The notes beneath the pieces are model-generated. The model saw only the letters and a list, made by a program, of their open reading frames with translations. It ran no database searches and was not told the origin of the DNA. Source: Zhengella mangrovi (GTDB lineage Bacteria > Pseudomonadota > Alphaproteobacteria > Rhizobiales > Rhizobiaceae). Taken from it: a DNA stretch of 64,000 nt. The stretch is taken from positions 62,001 to 126,000 of the forward strand of contig NZ_PDVP01000007.1 in NCBI RefSeq assembly GCF_002727065.1. The letters are read 5' to 3'. This document shows positions 57,806-64,000 of the stretch, piece by piece; position 1 is the stretch's first letter; the number at the start of each line of letters is the position of its first letter. A program made the translations under genes and the position numbers.

Positions 57806-58632
57806 TGCGGTTTTCCGATACCGACCTCGACTGGCTCGTCGATTGCCTGGAGCGTGCCGCGCAAGCGGAGATCCTGCCGCGGTTCCGCCATCTCTCCGAC
57901 AGCGATATCCGCGAGAAGACCTCCGGGTCCGACCTCGTGACGGAAGCCGACGTGAATGCCGAGCGGTTCATCACCGCCGAGCTTCGCGACCGCTTCGACG
58001 GGGTGCGGGTCGTCGGCGAGGAGGCCGTGGCCGCCAATCCGGACCTCCAGTACGGCTGGGCCGGTGAGGGCCTCGCGGTGACGGTGGACCCGGTCGACGG
58101 CACCTTCAACTTCGCCTCGGGTGTCACGGTGTTCGGCGTCATGGCCGCTGTCGTGCTGGACGGCGAGACGGTGGCCGGCGTGATCCACGACCCGGTCGGC
58201 GGCGATACCATGGTCGCCGCGCGTGGTGGCGGTGCCTTCGTGCGCCGCGAAGGCGCAGCTGCCCGGCGGCTGAAGGCGATGGATGCCCTGCCGGTCGAGC
58301 AGATGATCGGCTCGGTCTCGTGGCAGTTCGCCGAACCGGGGCTCAGGGCCCGGCTTGCGGCCAATCATACCCGGTTCCAGGCACCGGTCTGCTACCGCTG
58401 CGCGGCCCAGGATTATCGCATGCTGGCGGACGGCCACATGCATTTCGCCTTTTATTCGAAGCTCACCCCCTGGGATCATCCGGCGGGGGTCCTGATCCAC
58501 CAGGAAGCGGGCGGCCACGTCGCCAAGATGGACGGGACGGTCTACCGGCCAGACGATCTGGACGGCCACCTGCTGGCGGCGCCGGATGCCGAGAGCTGGA
58601 CGCTGATCCGGGATACGCTGCTGGCCGGCTGA
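57802..58632 (+). CDS. Inositol monophosphatase-family phosphatase (histidinol-phosphatase-like)
   Basis: A 276-residue Mg-dependent phosphatase. The metal-binding set is [17 protein letters not shown] and TPWDHPAG, the standard IMPase signature. Members act on inositol phosphates, PAP, fructose bisphosphate or histidinol phosphate; the sequence alone does not decide. ATG 57802 overlaps the ttcA stop, so the two are co-translated. It ends 7 bp from the convergent bufC stop. Confidence 0.87.
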   Translation: MMRFSDTDLDWLVDCLERAAQAEILPRFRHLSDSDIREKTSGSDLVTEADVNAERFITAELRDRFDGVRVVGEEAVAANPDLQYGWAGEGLAVTVDPVDGTFNFASGVTVFGVMAAVVLDGETVAGVIHDPVGGDTMVAARGGGAFVRREGAAARRLKAMDALPVEQMIGSVSWQFAEPGLRARLAANHTRFQAPVCYRCAAQDYRMLADGHMHFAFYSKLTPWDHPAGVLIHQEAGGHVAKMDGTVYRPDDLDGHLLAAPDAESWTLIRDTLLAG

Positions 58633-58639
58633 ACCCGCG

Positions 58640-59452
58640 TCAGCCTGCCGGCGCCGGTGCTTCACTGCCGGTGGCGATGCCGGCGACCATCCCTGATTCG
58701 ATCCAGCCGCGCAGGTAGCCGGCGACGCGCGGCGCGGCGGTCCCGGGATCGGCCATCATGGCCGCCATCTCGCACAGCAGGCCGAAGGACCGGCCTGCCA
58801 TGGCTTCGGCGAGCAGCATGGCTTCCTCCGGTTCCAGCGGCCGGTAGCGCGCCTGCAGGTCCGCGCGCCAGACAAGCGTGGCACAGCCGTTTGGGAGCGA
58901 TGCGGCATCCGGTGGCGTCTCGTCCTGCCTCAGGGCTGACAGTATGGCCGCGGCATTGGTGCCCGGCGTCAGCAGGCGCACCGATGGCGTGAACGCCAGA
59001 ACCATGTCCATGGCGCGCTCCGGCGGCAGCGCGGCGAGGTCCTGCAGCGATGCGGCCTCGCGGTCGGCGGCATCGAAGGCACCGGCGAGGGCCCATTGCA
59101 GGGCGGCCAGATCGCCGATCACGGGATGGGCGTTCCATGGCGCGGTGGCGGCCGCGAAGGCGGGGAACCGGTCGGCAAACCAGCGGGCGTTCGGTGTCGA
59201 TGACGGGCAGGCCTCGATATAGGCCGCCGAGAGCGCCTCGAACTGCGCGTCGCCGAGGAAGGCGTGAACGGCATCGAAATCATCGCGCAGGATGGCAGCG
59301 AGGCGCAGGCGGTAGGCGTTGCGATAGGTCGCCAGCCGGTCCTCGCGGCTGTTGTGCGGCGGCGCGGCGATCAGCGCCAGCGCGTCGTCGTCGCCATCCT
59401 TGATCGCGGCCTGCATCCGGGCTTGCAATTCGGCGAGCGTTGGCCGGGTCAT
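58640..59452 (-). CDS. bufC: DUF2063 bufferin maturation partner BufC
   Basis: A 270-residue protein. The N-terminal DUF2063 region reads LAELQARMQAAI...NSREDRLATYRNAYRLRLAAILRDDFDAVHAFLG with YIEACPSSTPNARWFADRFPAFA. A C-terminal helical part with LVWRADLQARYRPLEPEEAMLLAEAMAG follows. Family members bind the precursor peptide and assist the MNIO enzyme. Its ATG overlaps the bufB stop (ATGA). No DoxX-like bufD follows; the next gene is convergent. Confidence 0.87.
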   Translation of the reverse strand: MTRPTLAELQARMQAAIKDGDDDALALIAAPPHNSREDRLATYRNAYRLRLAAILRDDFDAVHAFLGDAQFEALSAAYIEACPSSTPNARWFADRFPAFAAATAPWNAHPVIGDLAALQWALAGAFDAADREAASLQDLAALPPERAMDMVLAFTPSVRLLTPGTNAAAILSALRQDETPPDAASLPNGCATLVWRADLQARYRPLEPEEAMLLAEAMAGRSFGLLCEMAAMMADPGTAAPRVAGYLRGWIESGMVAGIATGSEAPAPAG

Positions 59453-60309
59453 GCCGCGCGGATCTCCGTCGCGTCGCCCAGGACCTCGCGGGCGATGGCG
59501 CGGGCGCGATCCAGTTCCGCCAGCAACTCGGCCAGGGGCGGGATGTTGTCGTCGCGCTCGATCATGGTGGAAACCGGGCCGAAGCGCTGCAGGGCCTGGC
59601 GGTAGAGGTGGAAGACCGCATCGCTGACCGGCTGGTCGTGGGTATCGATCAGGTGGCCGTTGCCTTCGGAGTGACCTGCAAGGTGGAACTGGACGACCCG
59701 GTCGACGGGTATGGTCTCGATGAATCGTGCGCCGTCAAAGGCATGGTTGGCACCGGAAACGAAGACGTTGTTCACGTCGAGCAGCAGCCAGCAATCGGCG
59801 CGGCGCGCCATCTCTGCCACGAAGTCCCATTCGCTCATCTCGCTGTCGGCATATTCGATGTAGGAGGACACGTTCTCGATGGCGATACGCCGGCCAAGGT
59901 AATCCTGGACGCGGGCGATCCGGTCACAGACATGATCCAGCGCCTCTTCGGTGTAGGGGACCGGCAGGAGGTCGTGCAGGTTGACGCCGTGGACGCCGGT
60001 CCAGCACAGGTGGTCGGAAATCCAGCGCGGGTTCACGCGGTCCGCGAGCGCCCTGAGCCGTTCAAGGTAGGTCATGTCGAGCGGGCTGGTGGAGGCGATC
60101 GACATGGAGACGCCGTGCATGACGAGCGGATAGCGTTCGGCGATGCGGTCCAGCATCCGCATGGGCTGGCCACCGGCCGCGAAATAGTTTTCCGAGATGA
60201 CCTCGAACCAGTCGACCTGCGGATTGCCGTCGAGGATCTCGCCATAGTGCTGCGGGCGCAGGCCGAGGCCAAAACCGAGGCTTTCGGGTTTTCCGTCCTG
60301 TGCGGGCAT
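59449..60309 (-). CDS. bufB: MNIO-family (DUF692) peptide-modifying enzyme BufB
   Basis: Multinuclear non-heme iron oxidase predicted to oxidise cysteines of the bufferin precursor to thiooxazole-type groups. The 286-residue TIM-barrel protein begins GFGLGLRPQHYGEILDG and shows DWFEVISENYF, MHGVSMSIAST, ISDHLCWTG, IENVSSYIEY, WLLLDVNNVFVSGANH, FHLAGHS and DTHDQPVSD. These supply the His/Asp/Glu metal ligands of the family. ATG 60309 follows AGGAGA. It lies 82 bp after bufA and overlaps bufC. Confidence 0.92.
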   Translation of the reverse strand: MPAQDGKPESLGFGLGLRPQHYGEILDGNPQVDWFEVISENYFAAGGQPMRMLDRIAERYPLVMHGVSMSIASTSPLDMTYLERLRALADRVNPRWISDHLCWTGVHGVNLHDLLPVPYTEEALDHVCDRIARVQDYLGRRIAIENVSSYIEYADSEMSEWDFVAEMARRADCWLLLDVNNVFVSGANHAFDGARFIETIPVDRVVQFHLAGHSEGNGHLIDTHDQPVSDAVFHLYRQALQRFGPVSTMIERDDNIPPLAELLAELDRARAIAREVLGDATEIRAA

Positions 60310-60391
60310 CGTTGTCTCCTGGAACTGCGGGAAACCGGGAAAGGGCAGGTGGAAAGCCCCCGCGTTCCACCTGCCGCGGGCGGTTCGGCTC

Positions 60392-60652
60392 TTACTTGAG
60401 CACCTTGCCGCCCTGAGCGTCACACTCGTCCTTGGAGAGTGAAATGAAGCCCTGGCCCTTGCAGGCGTTCTGGCCATTGCACGAATTGGAGGCCGTGGCG
60501 CATTCGCCGTGGCCCTTGCAGGAATTCACGCCCATGCACTTGACCATACCATCGGCGGCCTGCGCCGTGGTGACCATCGGGGCGGTTCCGGACAGGGCCA
60601 GGGTGAAGGCGGCGGCGGCCAGCGCGGCTCCGGACTTGCCGATATGTTTCAT
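60392..60652 (-). CDS. bufA: Bufferin precursor peptide BufA (BufA2-like, six cysteines)
   Basis: An 86-residue secreted peptide. Residues 1-33 are a Sec signal (KSGAALAAAAFTLALSG...TAQA). The mature part holds six cysteines at 39, 45, 51, 58, 64 and 77. Two copies of C-x-G-x-N-x-C-K-G-x-G are visible (CMGVNSCKGHG and CNGQNACKGQG). This pattern matches periplasmic bufferin metallophores of the BufA2 type, which are modified by BufB/BufC and bind copper. GGGAG lies upstream of the ATG. First gene of bufA-bufB-bufC. Confidence 0.88.
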   Translation of the reverse strand: MKHIGKSGAALAAAAFTLALSGTAPMVTTAQAADGMVKCMGVNSCKGHGECATASNSCNGQNACKGQGFISLSKDECDAQGGKVLK

Positions 60653-60707
60653 GATCTTTCTCCCATCAGTTTGCAAAGCACGCGTCCTGCGTGCATGTCC
60701 AGAAAAC

Positions 60708-60722
60708 TGAACACAGCGTTCA
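60708..60722. promoter_or_regulatory. Inverted repeat upstream of bufA
   Basis: TGAAC-ACAGC-GTTCA, five-base arms around a five-base spacer, lies about 56-70 bp before the bufA start in the 135-bp gap after the Bcr/CflA gene. It is in the right place for an operator. The GTAAC-type ECF sigma promoter reported for Caulobacter bufferins was not seen. Confidence 0.35.
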
Positions 60723-60787
60723 ATGGGAAGGCACGATCCCGTGAGGGCTTCGTGTGCGCCGATGACGGAAACGTGGCGGCGGCGCGA

Positions 60788-62023
60788 TCAGGCTTCCGCC
60801 GGGCCAATCGTGAAGAGGTGGCCGCGCTCGGCAACGAGGACGCAAAGCAGGGCGGCCAGGGATACGGCGGCGAACCCCGCCATGACCGGCGTGATGGTGC
60901 CGTCGAAGGACTGGCCGATGGCCGCGCCGATGAGGGCGCTGCCGGTCGTCTGAAAGAAGCCCTGCGCCGAGGAGGCGATGCCGGCGACCCGCCCGAGCGG
61001 CTCCATGGCGATGGAGCTGAAATTGGAAGTGAGCATGCCGAAGGCGCACATGGTCACCGTGAACAGGCCGAGGAACAGGGGCAGCGGGACGACGCCCTGC
61101 AACGACAGGAGATAGAGCGTCGTGCTCGTCGCCAGGAAGACAAGAAGGGCGGAATGGGAAACGCGGCGCATGCCGAAGCGCTGCACGATGCGCGAATTGA
61201 GCCAGGAAAACAGCGACATCGAGCCCGCGACCAGCGCGAAGACCAGCGGAAAGGCCGTGCCGAGGTCGTAGATGCCGATGTAGATCTGCTGGACGGTGTT
61301 GATGAAGCCGAAGAGCGACGACAGGATTGCCGTCATGGCCAGCGTGTACCAAAGGGACATGCGGTTGGTGGCCACGGCGTGGAACCCGGCGGCGACGGCC
61401 CGGAACGAGACCGGCCGGCGATGATCCTCGGCCAGCGTTTCGGGGATGCGTAGCGCCATCCAGGCGATGACGGCCGCGCCGCCGAAACCCATGAAGAGGA
61501 AGATCGTGTGCCATTCGCCGGCCAGAAGAATGGCCTGGCCAAGCGCCGGCGCGACGACCGGCATGATCATGAAGACCATGAAGACAAGCGACATGATCTC
61601 GGCCATGGCGCGCCCGCCGGCGACGTCGCGCACCATGGCGACGGTCAGCACGCGCGTCGAGGCGGCGCCGGCGCCTTGCAGCAGGCGGAGCAGCAGAAGC
61701 GTCTGGAAGTCGGGGGCGAAGGCGGCGGCGAGGGCGGCGAGCACGTAGATCGACAGTCCGGCCAGCAGCGGTCCCTTGCGGCCAAAACGGTCGGACAGGG
61801 GGCCGAAGACCAGCTGCATGGCGCCGAAGCCGAGCAGGTAGGCGGTGATGACGAACTGGCGCTCGTTCTCGTCGGATACGCCGAGCGATGCGCCGATCTG
61901 CTGCATGCCGGGCAGCATGATGTCGATGGCCAGGGCGTTCAGGGCCATCAGCGCGGCCATGACGGCGACGAACTCGGCGCGGCCGACCGGCAGCGGCCAG
62001 CTTCTCTCGGGGACAGGAGACAT
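60788..62023 (-). CDS. Bcr/CflA-type MFS multidrug efflux transporter
   Basis: A 411-residue inner-membrane protein with 12 predicted helices. AIDIMLPGMQQIGASLGVS after TM1, the motif A loop FGPLSDRFGRKGPLLAG, and RLLQGAGAASTRVLTVAMVRDVAGG are typical of the drug:H+ antiporter DHA1 Bcr/CflA group. It lies directly upstream of bufA on the same strand, with 135 bp between; functional linkage to the bufferin genes is possible but unproven. Confidence 0.88.
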   Translation of the reverse strand: MSPVPERSWPLPVGRAEFVAVMAALMALNALAIDIMLPGMQQIGASLGVSDENERQFVITAYLLGFGAMQLVFGPLSDRFGRKGPLLAGLSIYVLAALAAAFAPDFQTLLLLRLLQGAGAASTRVLTVAMVRDVAGGRAMAEIMSLVFMVFMIMPVVAPALGQAILLAGEWHTIFLFMGFGGAAVIAWMALRIPETLAEDHRRPVSFRAVAAGFHAVATNRMSLWYTLAMTAILSSLFGFINTVQQIYIGIYDLGTAFPLVFALVAGSMSLFSWLNSRIVQRFGMRRVSHSALLVFLATSTTLYLLSLQGVVPLPLFLGLFTVTMCAFGMLTSNFSSIAMEPLGRVAGIASSAQGFFQTTGSALIGAAIGQSFDGTITPVMAGFAAVSLAALLCVLVAERGHLFTIGPAEA

Positions 62024-62057
62024 CGCACACCTTCAGGGCAGATGGGACAGGGGTCGA

Positions 62058-62091
62058 AAACGAAAGCGGCGCGCCCGGTCAGGCGCGCCGC
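62058..62091 (-). terminator. Rho-independent terminator after grxD
   Basis: GCGGCGCGCC (62066-62075) pairs perfectly with GGCGCGCCGC (62082-62091) around CGGTCA. On the minus strand it is followed by TTTCGTTTTCG, so it ends the grxD transcript. Confidence 0.8.
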
Positions 62092-62124
62092 TCGAATCCG
62101 GCGAATGACCTGATAAAAAGGGGG

Positions 62125-62460
62125 TCAGGCAGCCGACGAGGTGGCGATGCCGTTCTGCGACAGGTGCTGCTGCAGTTCACCGGCCTGGAACATCTCGCGG
62201 ACGATGTCGCACCCGCCGACGAATTCGCCCTTCACGTAGAGCTGCGGGATCGTCGGCCAGTTCGAATAGTCCTTGATGCCCTGGCGCATCTCGTCGGAGG
62301 CAAGGACATTGATGCCCTTGTATTCCACGCCCAGGTAGTCGAGAATCTGGACGACCTGACCGGAAAAGCCGCACTGCGGAAAACCGGGCGTGCCCTTCAT
62401 GAACAGCACGACGTCGCCCGACTTCACTTCCTGGTCGATCAGTTCCTTGATGTCACTCAT
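62125..62460 (-). CDS. grxD: Monothiol glutaredoxin Grx4
   Basis: A 111-residue protein that carries [2Fe-2S] clusters for delivery and iron sensing. The active site is CGFS in [15 protein letters not shown], with [20 protein letters not shown] supplying the glutathione-binding loop. It works with BolA-type partners, and bolA is encoded at 63.7 kb. In many relatives the two genes are adjacent, but here a DUF2233 gene and a small basic gene separate them. Confidence 0.96.
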   Translation of the reverse strand: MSDIKELIDQEVKSGDVVLFMKGTPGFPQCGFSGQVVQILDYLGVEYKGINVLASDEMRQGIKDYSNWPTIPQLYVKGEFVGGCDIVREMFQAGELQQHLSQNGIATSSAA

Positions 62461-62573
62461 GGCTTGTATCCTCTTCCTGCCGGGTTCAAGGTCCGGCGGT
62501 TTCCTTGCCCTTCAGATAGCGCGACAGGACGGGCGGCACAAGCGGTGCGTACCCGAGAAAGGACGTCAAAAGC

Positions 62574-63398
62574 ATGAAACAGGGGCGCCAGCGGGGCTGG
62601 CGGGTGATGACGCTCCTCGTGCTGGCGCTGGCCATCGCCGGCGCGGCGGTCTACAGCTGGACCGTCCGCCACCAGCGCAGGCCGGTCAGGGAGAGCCGCG
62701 TGGAATCACTGCCGCAATTGCCGGAGGCCTGCCGCTTCGAGACGCACGAGGGGGCCGGTTACATCGCCTGCGTGCTCGATCCGCACTCCGTGCGTTTCCG
62801 CCTATATCTCGCGCGGCCGGACAGGCAGGCCTATGGAGCCGTTCCCGCGTTCCTCGACGCCATGGCGGGTGCAGGGACCGTGCCGCTGATCGCCATGAAT
62901 GCCGGCATGTACCATGCCGACATGACGCCGGTGGGCCTGTTCGTGGACGAGGGGCGCGAGACCGCAGCCCTGGAACTGGCCGATGGGGACGGCAATTTCT
63001 ATCTCAAGCCGAACGGCGTGTTCTTCATCGATTCGTCGGGCCGGGCCGGCGTGATGGAAACGCAGGCCTTTGCCGGGTCGGGCCTGACGGCGCGCCTGGC
63101 GACGCAATCCGGCCCGATGCTGGTCATCGACGGCGAGGTGCATCCGAAGTTTCTCGCCGACGGCACGTCACGCTACATCCGCAACGGCGTGGGCGTGCGG
63201 GCGGACGGCGCGGTGGTGCTGGCGATCAGCCGCGAAGCGGTGTCGCTCGGTGCCTTCGCACGGGCTTTCCGGGACGGGTTCGGCTGCCCGGATGCGCTGT
63301 TCCTCGACGGCGGGATTTCGGCCTTCGCGGCGTACGGGCAGATGGTGACCGGCGGCACGGACAAGTCGGGTCCGATCCTGGCTGTGTTCGCAAAGTAA
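62574..63398 (+). CDS. DUF2233 (phosphodiester-glycosidase-family) exported protein
   Basis: A 274-residue protein with an N-terminal signal anchor (VMTLLVLALAIAGAAVYSW). The body has AMNAGMYHADMTPVGLFVDEGRE, NGVFFIDSSGRAGV, QSGPMLVIDGEVHP, RNGVGVRADGAVVLAIS and ALFLDGGISAFAA. These are the conserved blocks of the phosphodiester glycosidase (NAGPA) family. Substrate in bacteria is unknown, with cell-envelope sugar phosphodiesters likely. It is inserted between grxD and bolA on the opposite strand. Confidence 0.86.
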   Translation: MKQGRQRGWRVMTLLVLALAIAGAAVYSWTVRHQRRPVRESRVESLPQLPEACRFETHEGAGYIACVLDPHSVRFRLYLARPDRQAYGAVPAFLDAMAGAGTVPLIAMNAGMYHADMTPVGLFVDEGRETAALELADGDGNFYLKPNGVFFIDSSGRAGVMETQAFAGSGLTARLATQSGPMLVIDGEVHPKFLADGTSRYIRNGVGVRADGAVVLAISREAVSLGAFARAFRDGFGCPDALFLDGGISAFAAYGQMVTGGTDKSGPILAVFAK

Positions 63399-63428
63399 AA
63401 TCGCTTGCGGGGCGCGACCGGCCGCGGA

Positions 63429-63686
63429 CTAGCGCTTCGTCCGGCGGCGGGTCGCGGTTTTCGCCCGTGTCTTGCGTTGCGTCGTCTTGGAGCGGCGGCG
63501 CGCCGTGGCCTTGCGGCTGGTCTGCTTCTTCGCCGGTGCGAGCATCTTTTCGAGTTCGCTGACGATCGTACCCGTGACGCCGGATGACCGGCGCCTGCGG
63601 CGGGTCGTGCGCCGCGGCTTTTTCAGGATTTCCTTCAGGGCCCCGTCGATGGTCTCGGAAATGATGTCCGTCAGGATGTTCGCCAT
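63429..63686 (-). CDS. Small Lys/Arg-rich protein, histone-H1-like tail
   Basis: An 85-residue protein. The first 23 residues form a plausible helix (MANILTDIISETIDGALKEILKK). About 60 residues rich in Arg, Lys, Ser and Thr follow (RRRRRSSGVTGTI; RKATARRRSKTTQRKTRAK), reminiscent of histone-H1-like or nucleic-acid-binding tails. The start is 13 bp downstream of bolA, suggesting co-transcription. No family was recognised and no strong ribosome site is visible, so existence is likely but not certain. Confidence 0.6.
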   Translation of the reverse strand: MANILTDIISETIDGALKEILKKPRRTTRRRRRSSGVTGTIVSELEKMLAPAKKQTSRKATARRRSKTTQRKTRAKTATRRRTKR

Positions 63687-63698
63687 CGCCGGTCCGCC

Positions 63699-63932
63699 TC
63701 AGTCCGGGGCGGAGGTCTGCAGGGCGAGCGCGTGCAGCACGCCGCCCATGTTGCCCTTCAGCGCCTCGTAGACCATCTGGTGCTGCTGGACGCGGGACTT
63801 GCCGCGAAAGCTCTCCGAGACGACCTCGGCGGCATAGTGATCGCCATCGCCGGCAAGGTCGCGGATCGTGACCTTCGCATCGGGGAGGGCTTCAAGGATC
63901 AGTTTCTTGATGTCGCCGGCGTCCATCGCCAT
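63699..63932 (-). CDS. bolA: BolA-family protein
   Basis: A 77-residue Fe-S-linked regulator of the BolA/IbaG group. It has the helix-turn-helix-like class II fold with AKVTIRDLAGDGDHYAAEVVSESFRGKSRVQQHQMVYEAL and the conserved C-terminal His in GGVLHALAL. Forms complexes with CGFS glutaredoxins such as the GrxD encoded nearby. It lies 13 bp after the purL stop. Confidence 0.95.
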   Translation of the reverse strand: MAMDAGDIKKLILEALPDAKVTIRDLAGDGDHYAAEVVSESFRGKSRVQQHQMVYEALKGNMGGVLHALALQTSAPD

Positions 63933-63945
63933 GGGTCTGGTCTCC

Positions 63946-64000
63946 TCAGGCTGCGTCTGCGCTCTCGACGAACTCGCCGGCCATGAAGTCCGGGAACCAC
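63946..64000 (-). CDS. purL: C-terminal end of phosphoribosylformylglycinamidine synthase subunit PurL (continues beyond window)
   Basis: The minus-strand frame entering from the right edge reads WFPDFMAGEFVESADAA and then stops. WFPxFM near the end is typical of alphaproteobacterial PurL, and purL-bolA-grxD is the usual order. Only 17 residues are visible, so the assignment depends on synteny. Confidence 0.6.
   Translation of the reverse strand, partial: WFPDFMAGEFVESADAA

Overview
The window is GC-rich, densely coded chromosomal DNA from an alphaproteobacterium, most likely of the order Hyphomicrobiales (Rhizobiales). The basis is: the gene order recA-alaS-icd-trmJ-murI-rpsD followed later by grxD-bolA-purL; a CckA hybrid kinase; a very large two-TM coiled-coil protein resembling the Agrobacterium growth pole ring protein; an alphaproteobacterial DksA with a single cysteine; a DUF2865 protein; a GAAC-N7-GAAC SOS box before recA; and copies of a rhizobial-type intergenic repeat. 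Family or genus cannot be settled from the sequence alone.

Layout. 1-7 kb: 3' end of a glutamine-dependent NAD synthetase, a small membrane protein, a CHASE4-GGDEF diguanylate cyclase, an MFS transporter, gltX, and a DUF2865 protein whose 3' end overlaps gltX. 7-11.5 kb: malic enzyme, an atypical SDR and a dipeptide/N-acetyl-glutamate epimerase, all on the minus strand. 11.6-15.9 kb: a four-gene Mla/MCE lipid-transport operon (permease, ATPase, MCE protein, lipoprotein). 16-21.6 kb: the 1842-residue GPR-like protein. 21.9-27.1 kb: an Hpt protein, a [2Fe-2S] ferredoxin, a HerA-like ATPase, a DUF922 protein and the folate genes folP-folB-folK. 27-36.6 kb: a secreted protein, the sixA-ycjX-ycjF cluster, dksA behind a perfect sigma-54-type promoter, a FliO-like protein, cckA and a cupin. 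36.8-42.4 kb: a single-polypeptide MmeI-like restriction-modification enzyme and the pseudouridine-catabolic pair psuG-psuK. 42.5-55.8 kb: the recA to rpsD backbone, with a PhoX-like protein, a DUF4336 protein and a DMT exporter inserted. 56-64 kb: a methyltransferase, ttcA, an IMPase-family phosphatase, a bufferin cluster, a Bcr/CflA exporter, grxD, a DUF2233 protein, a basic histone-H1-like protein, bolA and the tail of purL.

The most noteworthy system is the compact bufferin operon at 58640-60652. It encodes a secreted six-cysteine precursor peptide, an MNIO (DUF692) modifying enzyme and a DUF2063 partner. Characterised members of this family are post-translationally modified copper-binding periplasmic peptides. 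The family has been described, but this locus is minimal, with no DoxX-type fourth gene next to it. Other points of interest are the sigma-54 promoter of dksA, paired LexA boxes at recA, a structured rpsD leader, the solitary type IIL R-M gene, an SDR lacking the YxxxK motif, and a 690-bp convergent gap with an AT-rich core. No tRNA, rRNA, CRISPR array or insertion sequence was recognised.
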